Assembly: GCA_000612485.1 (NCBI GenBank)
Contig: CP007494.1
Location: 2,418,001-2,482,000, forward strand
Length of the DNA: 64,000 nucleotides
Source of the DNA: Bordetella holmesii ATCC 51541
Lineage (GTDB): Bacteria > Pseudomonadota > Gammaproteobacteria > Burkholderiales > Burkholderiaceae_B
Direction of reading: 5' to 3'
Shown in pieces: positions 18,089 through 28,070 of this stretch. The number at the start of each line of letters is the position of its first letter. Within the stretch, counting starts at the first letter, position 1. The position numbers and the translations under genes were made by a program. The notes under the pieces are model-generated. The model was not told the origin of the DNA, did no database searches, and saw only the letters and a list, made by a program, of their open reading frames with translations.

Positions 18089-19458
18089 ACACTCCTGCCG
18101 ATTCCCAACTTGAGTACCTGCGAGTACCGCCGCACTCCGTCGAGGCCGAGCAATCGGTGCTGGGCGGCCTGCTGCTGGATAACGGGGCCTGGGATCGTAT
18201 CGCCGACGTACTGGCCGAAGATGACTTTTACCGGCATGACCACCGCCTCATCTGGCAGCATATTGCGCGCCTGATTGCACTGGCCCGTCCGGCGGACGTG
18301 ATCACCGTCAATGAGTCGTTGGTCAGCGCGGGTAAATCCGAAGATGTGGGCGGCCTGGCCTACCTCAACGCTTTGGCTCACAACACGCCGTCAGCAGCCA
18401 ACATCCGGCGCTACGCCGAGATCGTGGCCGAGCGCGCGACCTTGCGCAAGTTGGTGAGCATCGCCGACGAAATCTCGGCGGCGGCCATGAGCCCGCAGGG
18501 CAAGGAAGCCCGGCAATTGTTGGACGAGGCCGAGTCCAAGGTTTTCAAGATCGCCCAGGAAGGCGCGCGGGGCTCTGGCGGTTTTCAGGAAATCCAGCCG
18601 CTGCTGACTCAAGTGGTCGAGCGCATCGACGAGCTTTATCACCGTGACAGCGAATCGGATGTGACGGGTGTTCCCACGGGCTTTACCGATTTGGACAAGA
18701 TGACTTCGGGGCTGCAGCCAGGAGATCTGGTCATTGTCGCTGGCCGTCCTTCCATGGGTAAAACCTCGTTCTCGATGAATATCGGTGAGCACGTGGCCAT
18801 CGAGCAAGGTCTGCCGGTTGCGGTGTTTTCCATGGAAATGGGCGCGGTGCAGCTGGCCATGCGTATGCTCGGTTCCGTGGGCATGCTTGACCAGCATCGC
18901 ATGCGTACCGGCAAACTCGTCGCGGAAGACTGGCCGCGTGTCACCCATGCTGTGCAGCTCATGCAGGAGGCCCAGGTCTACATCGATGAGACGCCTGCTT
19001 TGTCGGCCATGGAAGTCCGCGCACGCGCCCGGCGGCTTGCCCGGCAGTGCGGCCAGCTTGGCCTGATCATCATCGACTATATTCAGCTGATGTCGGCCAG
19101 CTCGGCCGGGGAGAACCGCGCTACCGAGGTCTCGGAGATCAGCCGTTCGCTCAAGGGTTTGGCCAAGGAGCTGAACTGCCCTTTGATCGCGCTGTCCCAG
19201 CTCAACCGCAGCCTCGAGCAACGCCCCAACAAGCGGCCCGTGATGAGTGACTTGCGAGAATCTGGCGCTATCGAACAGGACGCTGATGTGATTCTGTTCA
19301 TCTACCGCGATGAGGTATACAACCCTGACTCGCCGGACAAAGGTACGGCTGAAATCATCATTGGCAAGCAGCGTAACGGGCCTATCGGCACCGTGCGCCT
19401 GACGTTCCAGGGTATGAGCACGCGTTTTCTCAACTTTACCTCGGCACCTCAGTACTGA
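18085..19458 (+). CDS. dnaB: Replicative DNA helicase DnaB
   Basis: This 457-residue hexameric helicase unwinds DNA at the replication fork and recruits primase. The N-terminal domain (VPPHSVEAEQSVLGGLLLD) is followed by a RecA-like domain with Walker A GRPSMGKT (220-227), the segment IIIDYIQLMS and DLRESGAIEQDAD. The ATG at 18085 overlaps the stop of the preceding kinase-like gene. No intein interrupts it. A strong bidirectional terminator follows. Confidence 0.97.
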   Translation: MNTPADSQLEYLRVPPHSVEAEQSVLGGLLLDNGAWDRIADVLAEDDFYRHDHRLIWQHIARLIALARPADVITVNESLVSAGKSEDVGGLAYLNALAHNTPSAANIRRYAEIVAERATLRKLVSIADEISAAAMSPQGKEARQLLDEAESKVFKIAQEGARGSGGFQEIQPLLTQVVERIDELYHRDSESDVTGVPTGFTDLDKMTSGLQPGDLVIVAGRPSMGKTSFSMNIGEHVAIEQGLPVAVFSMEMGAVQLAMRMLGSVGMLDQHRMRTGKLVAEDWPRVTHAVQLMQEAQVYIDETPALSAMEVRARARRLARQCGQLGLIIIDYIQLMSASSAGENRATEVSEISRSLKGLAKELNCPLIALSQLNRSLEQRPNKRPVMSDLRESGAIEQDADVILFIYRDEVYNPDSPDKGTAEIIIGKQRNGPIGTVRLTFQGMSTRFLNFTSAPQY

Positions 19459-19470
19459 GCGTCAAGGCTC

Positions 19471-19513
19471 AAAAAACCCCAGCCCTGGCAGCATGCCAGG
19501 GCTGGGGTTTTTT
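19471..19513. terminator. Strong bidirectional terminator between dnaB and the split symporter gene
   Basis: Perfect 20-bp arms, each with a run of six A or T at its outer end, flank a 3-base loop. It serves dnaB (plus) and the symporter gene (minus). Confidence 0.9.
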
Positions 19514-19675
19514 GACATTGCTGCCTTGATGCGCTTACTCCGGGCGCCGGGCGTAGCGGGCGGCGAGCACGGCGCAGACCATCAGCTGAATCTGGTGAAA
19601 CAACATCAAAGGCAGCACGATGGCACCGACTGCCTGACCAGCAAAAATCACCTGTGCCATGGGAATGCCGCTAGC

Positions 19676-20718
19676 TGTGAAGATTCAATAGGTTGTATGC
19701 ATGGTTCATCCGAACCGGATTTGAGAAACTGGAAATCGCCAACCCCCCAGTTCACTCAAGGAGCCCGGCCGGATGAACACCCATAAGCATGCCCGATTGA
19801 CCTTCCTACGTCGACTCGAAATGGTCCAGCAATTGATCGCCCATCAAGTTTGTGTGCCTGAAGCGGCCCGCGCCTATGGGGTCACCGCGCCGACTGTGCG
19901 CAAATGGCTGGGCCGCTTCCTGGCTCAGGGCCAGGCGGGCTTGGCCGATGCGTCCTCGCGCCCGACGGTCTCGCCCCGAGCGATTGCGCCGGCCAAGGCG
20001 CTGGCTATCGTGGAGCTGCGCCGCAAGCGGCTGACCCAAGCGCGCATCGCCCAGGCGCTGGGCGTGTCAGCCAGCACCGTCAGCCGCGTCCTGGCCCGCG
20101 CCGGTCTGTCGCACCTGGCCGACCTGGAGCCGGCCGAGCCGGTGGTGCGCTACGAGCATCAGGCCCCCGGCGATCTGCTGCACATCGACATCAAGAAGCT
20201 GGGACGTATCCAGCGCCCTGGCCACCGGGTCACGGGCAACCGACGCGATACCGTTGAGGGGGCCGGCTGGGACTTCGTCTTCGTGGCCATCGATGACCAC
20301 GCCCGCGTGGCCTTCACCGACATCCACCCCGACGAGCGCTTCCCCAGCGCCGTCCAGTTCCTCAAGGACGCAGTGGCCTACTACCAGCGCCTGGGCGTGA
20401 CCATCCAGCGCTTGCTCACCGACAATGGCTCGGCCTTTCGCAGCCGCGCCTTCGCCGCGCTGTGCCATGAGCTGGGCATCAAGCACCGCTTTACCCGACC
20501 TTACCGCCCACAGACCAATGGCAAGGCCGAACGCTTCATCCAGTCGGCCTTGCGTGAGTGGGCTTACGCTCACACCTACCAGAACTCCCAACACCGAGCC
20601 GATGCCATGAAATCCTGGCTACACCACTACAACTGGCATCGACCCCACCACGGCATCGGGCGCGCTGTACCCATCTCCAGACTCAACCTGGACGAATACA
20701 ACCTATTGACAGTTCACA
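19676..20718 (+). mobile_element. IS481, 1043 bp, inserted in a symporter gene
   Basis: The element is bounded by imperfect inverted repeats of about 28 bp (left tgtgaagattcaataggttg, right end complementary to tgtgaactgtcaataggttg). It is flanked by a 6-bp duplication GCTAGC at 19670-19675 and 20719-20724. This matches the NCTAGN target rule of IS481 in Bordetella. The transposase is intact. IS481 occurs in B. pertussis and B. holmesii, and is a PCR target for whooping cough. Confidence 0.96.
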
Positions 20719-20723
20719 GCTAG
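19773..20723 (+). CDS. tnpA: IS481 transposase
   Basis: This 316-residue DDE transposase has two N-terminal helix-turn-helix regions (VPEAARAYGVTAPTVRKWLG, then QARIAQALGVSASTVSRVLA). The rve catalytic core has Asp in DLLHIDIKKLG, Asp in LLTDNGSAF and Glu in NGKAERFIQ. AAGGAG lies 9 bases before the ATG. The frame extends past the end of the element: the last Ser codon is completed and the TAG stop supplied by the duplicated GCTAGC target. Confidence 0.95.
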   Translation: MNTHKHARLTFLRRLEMVQQLIAHQVCVPEAARAYGVTAPTVRKWLGRFLAQGQAGLADASSRPTVSPRAIAPAKALAIVELRRKRLTQARIAQALGVSASTVSRVLARAGLSHLADLEPAEPVVRYEHQAPGDLLHIDIKKLGRIQRPGHRVTGNRRDTVEGAGWDFVFVAIDDHARVAFTDIHPDERFPSAVQFLKDAVAYYQRLGVTIQRLLTDNGSAFRSRAFAALCHELGIKHRFTRPYRPQTNGKAERFIQSALREWAYAHTYQNSQHRADAMKSWLHHYNWHRPHHGIGRAVPISRLNLDEYNLLTVHS

Positions 20724-21627
20724 CCAGGCTTTTCTTCGAGCCGCAGAACAGGAGGGTGATACGGTCTTCAAGGTCGAATTTGAAGACTCGGCCCAGCAGC
20801 TGCGACACGCCCAGCGCGACGGCGAGAATAAGGCAGCACGCAGCCACCAGGCCGATGAGCGCCGGCACCGGCGTGTTGTGCCACAGACCTTCGTTGACGG
20901 CTTCCGAGAACGCCGTGTAGACCACCAGCAAGATGGAGCTCTGATCCACCCATTTGAGCATGGCCTTGCGGCGGTGCACCCACGCGCCGATCCAGGGGCG
21001 CAACACCTGGCCCAGCACGAAGGGCAGCAGCAGTTGCAGCATGATTTTGCCCACTGCATCGAACGAGATCGGAGCGGCGGCCGCGCTGGCCACGACCGTT
21101 CCTACCAGCAGCGGGGTAAGAAAAATACCGAACAGGCTGGAGGCCGAGGCACTACATACTGCGGCCGGCACGTTGCCGCGTGCCATCGAGGTAAAGGCGA
21201 TGGCCGATTGCACGGTGGCGGGCAGGCAGCATAGGAAGAGAATGCCCAGATAGAGTTCGGGAGTGACCAGCGGTTCGAGTACCGGCTTGAAGATCACACC
21301 CAGAAGGGGAAAGATCAGAAACGTCACCGAGAAAATCGTCAGGTGCAAACGCCAATGCGTGACACCGGCCACGATGGCCTCGCGTGACAGACGGGCGCCA
21401 TGCAGAAAGAAGAGCAGGGCGACTGCGATATTCGTGATCCACCCGAAAATCTCGATACCCTGGCCGTGCGCGGGTAAAAGACTTGCAATGATGACGGTCG
21501 TGATCAGCAGCAGGGTAAAGCGATCGGGCAAGAAGCGCATAGATAGGACAAATGTAGGAACAGGACAGCGCGCCTATTGTAGTCGGACTGGATCCAGTTT
21601 TCTCGCCCCGATATTGTCAGTGCATTG

Positions 21628-22605
21628 TCAGCCAGGTGTCATCGCCAGCGCCAGGTCGAACGCCACGAGCAGCGAGCGCGCATCCGCTACGCCTTGACCA
21701 GCAATATCGAAGGCGGTGCCGTGGTCGACGCTGGTGCGCACGAACGGCAGCCCTACCGTCACGTTCACGCCGTGATCGATGCCCAGATACTTCACAGGGA
21801 TAAGCCCCTGGTCATGATATTGGGCCACGACGATATCGAACTCACCGCGGCGTGCCCGCATGAATATGGTGTCGCCTGGCCAGGGTCCAGATGCATCGAT
21901 GCCGCACGTACGCGCCTCGGCCACGGCCGGAGCGATCTCATCGCGGTCTTGGCAGCCAAATTTGCCGTCTTCGCCGGCATGCGGGTTAAGGCCGGCGACT
22001 GCGATGCGTGGATGGGCGATACCCATCTGGCGACAGGCGCGTTCGGCCAGACGGATGGCTCGCAATTCGGCCTCGCGCGTGATGTGAGCTGGCACGTCGG
22101 CCAATGCCATGTGGATGGTAACCAGCAACACGCGGAGTTCATCGTTGGCCAGCATCATAGCGTAGTGCTTCGTGCCCGAACGCTCAGCGAGGATCTCGGT
22201 GTGACCGGGTTGGTCGATGCCGGCCAGATGCATGGAATGCTTGTTCAGCGGCGCTGTGACGATGGCGTGGATCTCGCCGGCCATCGCGGCATCGATGGCG
22301 CGGCAGAGGCAGTCATAGGCGCCTCGACCTGCCGCGGCACTGACCTGGCCCAGCGGCAGATCGGTGGGCAGCGGGGCGCTGGCTTGCACGACTTCGATGA
22401 CGTCACGCCTGCCGCTGGCCTGAAGCGCAGAGCCGATCTGCTGCACCGGCAAAGGGGTGCCGACCTGTCGAGCGGCGCGCTCCATCGCGCCGACATCGCC
22501 GAAAACGATGGCCGGTACGCTCAATCCGTGAGTAAAAGCCTTGACGATGATTTCCGGGCCGATGCCCGCTGCATCGCCCATGGTGAAGCCGACAGGTTGG
22601 ATCAT
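21628..22605 (-). CDS. pdxA: 4-hydroxythreonine-4-phosphate dehydrogenase family protein (PdxA)
   Basis: This 325-residue enzyme belongs to the PdxA family, which oxidises 4-phosphohydroxy-threonine with NAD in pyridoxal phosphate synthesis. The conserved start FTMGDAAGIGPEII, the TAPLNKHSMHLAG segment, and metal-ligand regions HTEILA and YHDQGLIPVKYLG are present. MGDxAGIGPE-type members also include PdxA2 enzymes that act in sugar-acid catabolism, so the pathway is not certain. It stands alone on the minus strand upstream of the split symporter. Confidence 0.85.
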   Translation of the reverse strand: MIQPVGFTMGDAAGIGPEIIVKAFTHGLSVPAIVFGDVGAMERAARQVGTPLPVQQIGSALQASGRRDVIEVVQASAPLPTDLPLGQVSAAAGRGAYDCLCRAIDAAMAGEIHAIVTAPLNKHSMHLAGIDQPGHTEILAERSGTKHYAMMLANDELRVLLVTIHMALADVPAHITREAELRAIRLAERACRQMGIAHPRIAVAGLNPHAGEDGKFGCQDRDEIAPAVAEARTCGIDASGPWPGDTIFMRARRGEFDIVVAQYHDQGLIPVKYLGIDHGVNVTVGLPFVRTSVDHGTAFDIAGQGVADARSLLVAFDLALAMTPG

Positions 22606-22683
22606 GAAGCTGGTGAAGCCTGAGTGGACTGCAAACCTTCATCCTACACCGCGCCGCCAAGGCTGCGCGCAGGAGGCCAGCAT

Positions 22684-22711
22684 AAAAAAGGCTCCGCCTA
22701 AGCGGAGCCTT
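22684..22711 (-). terminator. Intrinsic terminator of the phoH gene
   Basis: Read on the minus strand, a 10-bp stem (aaggctccgc / gcggagcctt, 4-base loop) ends in a run of six T. It lies 19 bases after the phoH stop. Confidence 0.85.
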
Positions 22712-22729
22712 GCAGGGATTGGACGACGC

Positions 22730-24385
22730 TCAGAGTACGTCGCCGGCGTAGTCGGCTAGGCGTGAGCGTTCGCCGCGCTGCAGGGTGACATGGCCGGAGT
22801 GCGGCCAGCCCTTGAAGCGATCGACCACGAAGGTCAAGCCGGAGCTGCCTTCGGTGAGATAAGGCGTGTCGATCTGAGCCACGTTGCCCAGGCAGACGAC
22901 CTTGGTGCCCGGACCGGCCCGGGTCACCAGGGTCTTCATCTGCTTGGGCGTGAGGTTTTGCGCCTCGTCGATGATGAGATATTTGTTCAGGAAGGTGCGG
23001 CCCCGCATGAAGTTTAGCGATTTGACCTTGATGCGTGAGCGGATCAGGTCCATGGTTGCCGCGCGGCCCCAGTCGGCGCCACCTTCGCCGTCACCCATAT
23101 TCAACACATCGAGATTGTCTTCGAGCGCACCCATCCAGGGCAACATCTTTTCCTCTTCGGTGCCAGGCAGGAAGCCGATGTCCTCGCCGACCGGCACCGT
23201 GACGCGCGTCATGATGATCTCGGTGTAGCGCTTGGTTTCCAGGACCTGGGTGATGCCCGCAGCCAAGGCCAGCAGGGTCTTGCCGGTGCCTGCCTGCCCG
23301 AGCAGCGACACGAAGTCGCATTCGGGATTCATCAGCAGATTCAAGGCGAAGTTCTGTTCACGGTTACGGGCCGTGATGCCCCAGACGTTGTTCTTGCCGT
23401 GGGTGTAGTCGCGCAGCGTGGCGAGCACTGCGGTCTTGCCACTGACTTCGCGCACCTGCGCGTACAGCGGCATCTGGCCTTCGAAGTAGACGAACTGGTT
23501 GACGACAAACTGTGAACACAATGGGCCGCGGATGCGGTAGAAGGTCGTGCCACCCTGCTGCCAGGACTCGACATCTTTGCCGTGGCGGTTCCAGAAGTCG
23601 TCGGGCAAGGGCATCACGCCCGAGTACAGGAGATCCGAGTCTTCGAGGACGTGATCGTTGTAGTAGTCTTCGGCGGCCAGGCCAAGCGCCCGGGCCTTCA
23701 GGCGCATGTTGATGTCTTTGGACACCAGCACGACCTCGCGCTGCGGGTACTTTTCGGCTAAGGCGCGCACCACCCCCAGAATCTGGTTGTCGGCCTTGCC
23801 CATGGGCAGGTCTGACGGCAGGGTGCTGTGGATGGCAGTGGTCTGCAAGAGCAACCGGCCGGTGGCGTCCTTGTTGCCGAGCTTGTTCAGGATAATGCCT
23901 TCATCGAGCTGCGTCGTGTCCTGCACCAGGGCGTCCAGCGAACGGCTGACCTGGCGGGCATTACGCGCCACTTCAGACATGCCTTTCTTCTGGTGATCCA
24001 GTTCTTCCAGCGTCATCATGGGCAGGAAGATGTCGTGCTCTTCGAAGCGAAAGAGCGAGGACGGGTCGTGCAGCAGGACGTTGGTGTCCAGCACAAAGAG
24101 TTTGCTGGGTTCGCCAGCAGCCGCCTTGCCGCCGCGCTTGGCAGCAGGCTTGGCGGCCGGCTTGGGTGCGCGAGCCGGCTTGGCCGCCACGGGTTTCTGA
24201 GCCGGTGCCTGCACCGGGGCTTTGGCTTGTGGCACGAGCACGGCCGCGGGTTTCATCCCGTCGAGTTCGGGTTGTACCGGCGCGACATCCTCGTCGTCGT
24301 CTCGCGTGGCGTGCGCGGTGGCGGATTCGCCGGTCGGGAAACTGAGGATAGCTGCCGGTCGGGTCGGCATCTTCGGAAGCGGCAT
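22730..24385 (-). CDS. PIN-domain/PhoH-family ATPase fusion (PhoH2 type)
   Basis: This 551-residue cytosolic protein joins a PIN-type ribonuclease domain (about residues 96-230, starting KLFVLDTNVLLHD with the catalytic Asp) to a PhoH ATPase. The ATPase has Walker A GQAGTGKT near residue 362 and Walker B YLIIDEAQN. An Ala/Pro/Lys-rich linker of about 45 residues precedes the PIN domain. Such PIN-PhoH proteins have been described as RNA helicase-ribonucleases; the role in Bordetella is not known. It is the last gene of the minus-strand series here and has its own terminator. Confidence 0.92.
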   Translation of the reverse strand: MPLPKMPTRPAAILSFPTGESATAHATRDDDEDVAPVQPELDGMKPAAVLVPQAKAPVQAPAQKPVAAKPARAPKPAAKPAAKRGGKAAAGEPSKLFVLDTNVLLHDPSSLFRFEEHDIFLPMMTLEELDHQKKGMSEVARNARQVSRSLDALVQDTTQLDEGIILNKLGNKDATGRLLLQTTAIHSTLPSDLPMGKADNQILGVVRALAEKYPQREVVLVSKDINMRLKARALGLAAEDYYNDHVLEDSDLLYSGVMPLPDDFWNRHGKDVESWQQGGTTFYRIRGPLCSQFVVNQFVYFEGQMPLYAQVREVSGKTAVLATLRDYTHGKNNVWGITARNREQNFALNLLMNPECDFVSLLGQAGTGKTLLALAAGITQVLETKRYTEIIMTRVTVPVGEDIGFLPGTEEEKMLPWMGALEDNLDVLNMGDGEGGADWGRAATMDLIRSRIKVKSLNFMRGRTFLNKYLIIDEAQNLTPKQMKTLVTRAGPGTKVVCLGNVAQIDTPYLTEGSSGLTFVVDRFKGWPHSGHVTLQRGERSRLADYAGDVL

Positions 24386-24433
24386 AAGGGCAATCTCCTG
24401 TGTAAGCCGGTACCTATTACGGTTGCCCGAAGG

Positions 24434-24898
24434 TCAACCGATGCTCTTTGCAGCCTGAAGCACTTCTTTGGCGTGGCCGGGCACTTTCACCCCGCGCCAT
24501 TCCTGCACCAGGACGCCATAGGCATCGATGAGAAAGGTGCTGCGTTCAATGCCACGCACCTGTTTGCCATACATATTCTTCTGCTTGATGACACCGTACA
24601 GATTGCACACGGTTTCGTCGGCGTCGGAGATTAAGGGGAAGGGAAGCGCGTACTTGGCCTTGAAGTTCTCGTGGGACTTGATGGAGTCGCGCGAAATTCC
24701 GATCACGATGGCGCTGGCGGCCAGAAAGTCCGCATGCAGATCGCGGAAGTCCTGGCTTTCGGTGGTGCAGCCCGGCGTGCTGTCTTTGGGATAGAAGTAG
24801 AGAATTACCGCACGGCCCTGGCATTGCTCGAGATTGATCGGGCCGATGGTGCTTTCCGCCGTGAACTGAGGGGCGGGCTTGCCGATGGTGGCGGTCAT
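24434..24898 (-). CDS. bcp: Peroxiredoxin of the BCP/PrxQ family
   Basis: This 154-residue thiol peroxidase reduces hydrogen peroxide and organic peroxides. The peroxidatic Cys is in KDSTPGCTTES (near residue 44). The resolving Cys that BCP of E. coli has five residues later is replaced (SQDF), so this is a 1-Cys type or resolves with another Cys (near residues 26 or 97). The ATG overlaps the stop of the Mth938-like gene as ATGA. Confidence 0.92.
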   Translation of the reverse strand: MTATIGKPAPQFTAESTIGPINLEQCQGRAVILYFYPKDSTPGCTTESQDFRDLHADFLAASAIVIGISRDSIKSHENFKAKYALPFPLISDADETVCNLYGVIKQKNMYGKQVRGIERSTFLIDAYGVLVQEWRGVKVPGHAKEVLQAAKSIG

Positions 24899-25356
24899 GC
24901 GGGGGTATCTCCGTCGGTGGGCAGCAGGGCGACGACCACGCGCCGGCCTTCTGCCATCAGAATGTTGTAGGTACGTGCGGCAGCCTGCGTGTCCATGACC
25001 TCGACGCCCACCCCTGCCATCAATAAGGGACGCAACACTTCGGCCGGTAACAGGCGCTGCTTCAGGCCGGTGCCGACGATCAGTACTTCCGGGGTATCTG
25101 CGGAACGTTGCAGCAGGCCGGACTCCGGCTCATCGAGAAACGCCAGCGGATCCCGCTTGGCGGCCACCAGACCGGCGGCTTGCTGCAGGTGAGCGGAGGA
25201 GATATGGGCCGGTGCAAGCACGGGCCATTCGGTGACAGCGCCTTCGGGGCCGAAGGCGACCGCGTGGGAAAATCTAACCTGATTGACCTCAATGTAGCCT
25301 TCGCCGTAGGCGGTGACGGTATTGAGGGCCGTCGCAGGATCAGTATGCAGCTTCAA
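24895..25356 (-). CDS. Mth938-like domain protein (DUF498)
   Basis: This 153-residue protein has the Mth938/NDUFAF3-like fold pattern (ITxYGEGYIEVN-type N-terminus, PEVLIVGTGLKQRLLPAEV, then VEVMDTQAAARTYNILMAEG). In mitochondria a relative helps assemble complex I; the bacterial role is not established. It is translationally coupled to bcp by a 4-base overlap. Confidence 0.85.
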   Translation of the reverse strand: MKLHTDPATALNTVTAYGEGYIEVNQVRFSHAVAFGPEGAVTEWPVLAPAHISSAHLQQAAGLVAAKRDPLAFLDEPESGLLQRSADTPEVLIVGTGLKQRLLPAEVLRPLLMAGVGVEVMDTQAAARTYNILMAEGRRVVVALLPTDGDTPA

Positions 25357-25581
25357 TAAACACTCCGGCTATACACCTGCGATGATAGCTCATCGGACTT
25401 TACCCATGTTGCAGGGTATCCACTGAATGGGCGGGGAAGGAGTGCCCATCATTTGCCCGGCAGGCGTGCTTGCGATAGATTACAAGGTTTTGTTGCATCG
25501 CAAAGCTGCTGCGCCATTTCTATGGCGCTTGGCCGCGTCCCTGCGACCCTGCCCCCTCGCCAATTTAGGATCTGTCCCATC

Positions 25582-26769
25582 ATGAGGAAGTTCTCGCGTA
25601 TCGAGCGTTTGCCGCCCTACGTTTTCAACATCACCTGTGAGCTCAAGATGGCGGCGCGTCGTCGGGGAGAGGACATCATCGACATGTCGATGGGTAATCC
25701 GGATGGTGCCACGCCGCAGCATATCGTCGACAAGCTGATCGAGGCTTCGGCCCGCCCGACCACCCACGGCTACTCGGTTTCCAAGGGTATCCCGCGTTTG
25801 CGTAAGGCCATCTGTGACTGGTATCAGCGCCGTTACGCGGTGGAGTTCGACCCGGACTCCGAGGCCATTGTCACGATCGGCTCGAAGGAAGGCCTGGCCC
25901 ACCTCATGCTGGCCACGCTGGACCGCGGCGACACCGTGCTCGTGCCCAATCCCAGCTACCCGATTCATATTTACGGCGCGGTCATTGCCGGTGCCAACAT
26001 CCGCTCGGTGCGCATGACGCCGGGCATCGATTTTTTCGAGGAGCTGGAGCGCGCGGTGCGCGAATCCATTCCCAAACCCAAGATGATGATTCTGGGTTTT
26101 CCGAGCAATCCGACCGCCCAATGCGTCGATCTGTCTTTCTTCGAGCGCGTGGTCGCTCTGGCCAAGGAACATGACATTCTGGTGGTGCATGACCTGGCGT
26201 ACGCCGATATCTGCTTTGACGGTTATGTGGCGCCGTCGATCATGCAGGTGCCTGGCGCTCGAGACGTGGCCGTCGAGTTTTTCACCATGAGCAAGAGCTA
26301 CAACATGGCGGGCTGGCGTATCGGTTACATGGTCGGCAACCGCGAGCTGGTCAACGCACTGGCACGCATCAAGAGTTATCACGATTACGGCACCTTCACA
26401 CCCATTCAGGTGGCGTCTATCGCCGCTCTGGATGGTCCCCAGGATTACGTGTCGGAAATCGTGCAGCAGTACCAGAGCCGACGCGATGTGCTGGTGCGCG
26501 GTCTGCATGAAGCAGGTTGGAATGTGGAGATTCCAAAGGCGTCCATGTACATATGGGCGCAGATCCCCGAACCCTACCGGGCAATGGGCTCTTTGGAATT
26601 CGCCAAGCGTGTCCTTTCGGATGCGAAGGTGGCCGTGTCCCCCGGGATCGGCTTCGGCGAGTACGGCGACGATTATGTCCGCTTCGCTCTTATCGAGAAC
26701 GAGCAGCGCACCCGCCAAGCGGTGCGAGGCATCAAAGATATGTTCCGCAAGGACGGTTTGTTGAAATGA
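25582..26769 (+). CDS. alaC: Alanine-type PLP aminotransferase (AlaC-like)
   Basis: This 395-residue class I/II aminotransferase probably interconverts alanine and pyruvate with glutamate. The fold residues [34 protein letters not shown] and the PLP Lys in [13 protein letters not shown] (near residue 238) are present. The ATG at 25582 gives the usual [15 protein letters not shown] start. It overlaps hom by ATGA, and hom overlaps thrC the same way. The three are one transcript; this order is common in beta-proteobacteria. Confidence 0.92.
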   Translation: MRKFSRIERLPPYVFNITCELKMAARRRGEDIIDMSMGNPDGATPQHIVDKLIEASARPTTHGYSVSKGIPRLRKAICDWYQRRYAVEFDPDSEAIVTIGSKEGLAHLMLATLDRGDTVLVPNPSYPIHIYGAVIAGANIRSVRMTPGIDFFEELERAVRESIPKPKMMILGFPSNPTAQCVDLSFFERVVALAKEHDILVVHDLAYADICFDGYVAPSIMQVPGARDVAVEFFTMSKSYNMAGWRIGYMVGNRELVNALARIKSYHDYGTFTPIQVASIAALDGPQDYVSEIVQQYQSRRDVLVRGLHEAGWNVEIPKASMYIWAQIPEPYRAMGSLEFAKRVLSDAKVAVSPGIGFGEYGDDYVRFALIENEQRTRQAVRGIKDMFRKDGLLK

Positions 26770-28070
26770 ATCCTATGAAGGTAGGCCTGTTGGGCCTGGG
26801 TGTGGTCGGAGGCGGCACGTGGAGCGTGCTGACCCGCAACGCGGAGGAAATTGCGCGCCGCGCCGGGCGGCGTATCGAGGTCAGCCGCATTGCGGTGCTC
26901 GACGTTGAAAAAGCGCGCGCGCGCGTCGGAGACGCCATTGAGGTCACGACCGATGTGCAGGCTCTGGTCCACGACCCTGAGATCGATATTGTCGTCGAGC
27001 TGATCGGCGGAGACACCCTGGCTCGCGAGCTGGTGCTGCAGGCGATTGCACAAGGCAAGCACGTGGTCACGGCCAACAAGGCGTTATTGGCCAAGCACGG
27101 CAATGAAATCTTCGCTGCGGCTTCCGCGCGGGGGGTGATGGTGGCCTTCGAAGCTGCCGTGGCCGGTGGGATCCCTATCATCAAAGCCATCCGCGAGGGG
27201 CTCACGGCCAACCGTATCCAGTGGGTCGCGGGCATCATCAACGGCACGACCAACTTCATTCTTTCGGAGATACGCTCGCGCGGGCTGCCCTTTGCCGAGG
27301 TGCTTGCCGAAGCTCAGCGACTCGGCTATGCCGAGGCGGACCCGACCTTCGATGTCGAAGGCGTGGACGCCGCGCACAAGCTGACGTTGCTGGCTTCGTT
27401 GGCCTTTGGTATCCCGGTGCAGTTCGACCGGGCTCACATCGAAGGCATTTCGCAGCTGGCGCAGGAAGACATTGCGCATGCCGAGCGTCTGGGTTATCGG
27501 ATCAAGCTTTTGGGTATCACCAAACGACGCGCCGAAGGCATTGAGCTTCGCGTGCATCCTGCCCTGGTGCCGGCTCAACGTCTGTTGGCCAACGTTGAAG
27601 GCGCCATGAATGCCGTGCTGGTGCGCGGCGATGCTGTCGGCCCGACGTTGTATTACGGCCAGGGCGCCGGCGAAGAGCCGACGGCCTCGGCGGTGGTGGC
27701 TGATCTGGTGGACGTCACGCGCTTGCATACGGCGGACCCGGGCAATCGCGTGCCGCATCTGGCCTTCCAGCCCGACGCCATGGCGGACACGCCGATACTG
27801 CCCATTGATCAAATCAGCACGTCTTACTACCTGCGCCTGCGCGTAGATGACCAGCCTGGCGTGCTGGCGGACATTGCCCGCATCCTGGCCGATCGCACCA
27901 TATCGATTGGTTCGATGATCCAGCAGCCCTCGCATATTGGCGGCGCGGATATCATCTTCCTGACTCATGAATCGCTCGAAGGCGATGTCAATCGAGCAAT
28001 CGCGGAAATCGAATCGCTGGCGTTCGTGCGCTCCAAGGTGACTCGCCTGCGCGTGGAGAACCTCACATGA
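26766..28070 (+). CDS. hom: Homoserine dehydrogenase
   Basis: This 434-residue enzyme reduces aspartate semialdehyde to homoserine for threonine and methionine. It has the N-terminal NAD(P) motif [11 protein letters not shown] and the catalytic region [14 protein letters not shown]-terminal ACT domain ([20 protein letters not shown]) probably mediates threonine feedback. ATGA overlaps join it to alaC before and thrC after. All key motifs are intact. Confidence 0.96.
   Translation: MNPMKVGLLGLGVVGGGTWSVLTRNAEEIARRAGRRIEVSRIAVLDVEKARARVGDAIEVTTDVQALVHDPEIDIVVELIGGDTLARELVLQAIAQGKHVVTANKALLAKHGNEIFAAASARGVMVAFEAAVAGGIPIIKAIREGLTANRIQWVAGIINGTTNFILSEIRSRGLPFAEVLAEAQRLGYAEADPTFDVEGVDAAHKLTLLASLAFGIPVQFDRAHIEGISQLAQEDIAHAERLGYRIKLLGITKRRAEGIELRVHPALVPAQRLLANVEGAMNAVLVRGDAVGPTLYYGQGAGEEPTASAVVADLVDVTRLHTADPGNRVPHLAFQPDAMADTPILPIDQISTSYYLRLRVDDQPGVLADIARILADRTISIGSMIQQPSHIGGADIIFLTHESLEGDVNRAIAEIESLAFVRSKVTRLRVENLT

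Larger units (their letters stand above)
19535..21540 (-). pseudogene. Bile acid:sodium symporter family permease, split by IS481
   Basis: This is an integral membrane transporter of the BASS/YfeH type with about nine helices (N-terminal MRFLPDRFTLLLITTVIIAS, then FLHGARLSREAI and GILFLCCLPATVQSAIAF). Coding sequence runs from 21540 to the insertion point at 20725. It resumes at 19675, in the same frame when one copy of the 6-bp target GCTAGC is counted. The distal part reads GIPMAQVIFAGQAVGAIVLP and ends at a TAA (19535-19537). The split removes about the last 45 residues from the reading frame. Family members move sodium with bile acids or other organic anions; the substrate here is unknown. 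Confidence 0.85.
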
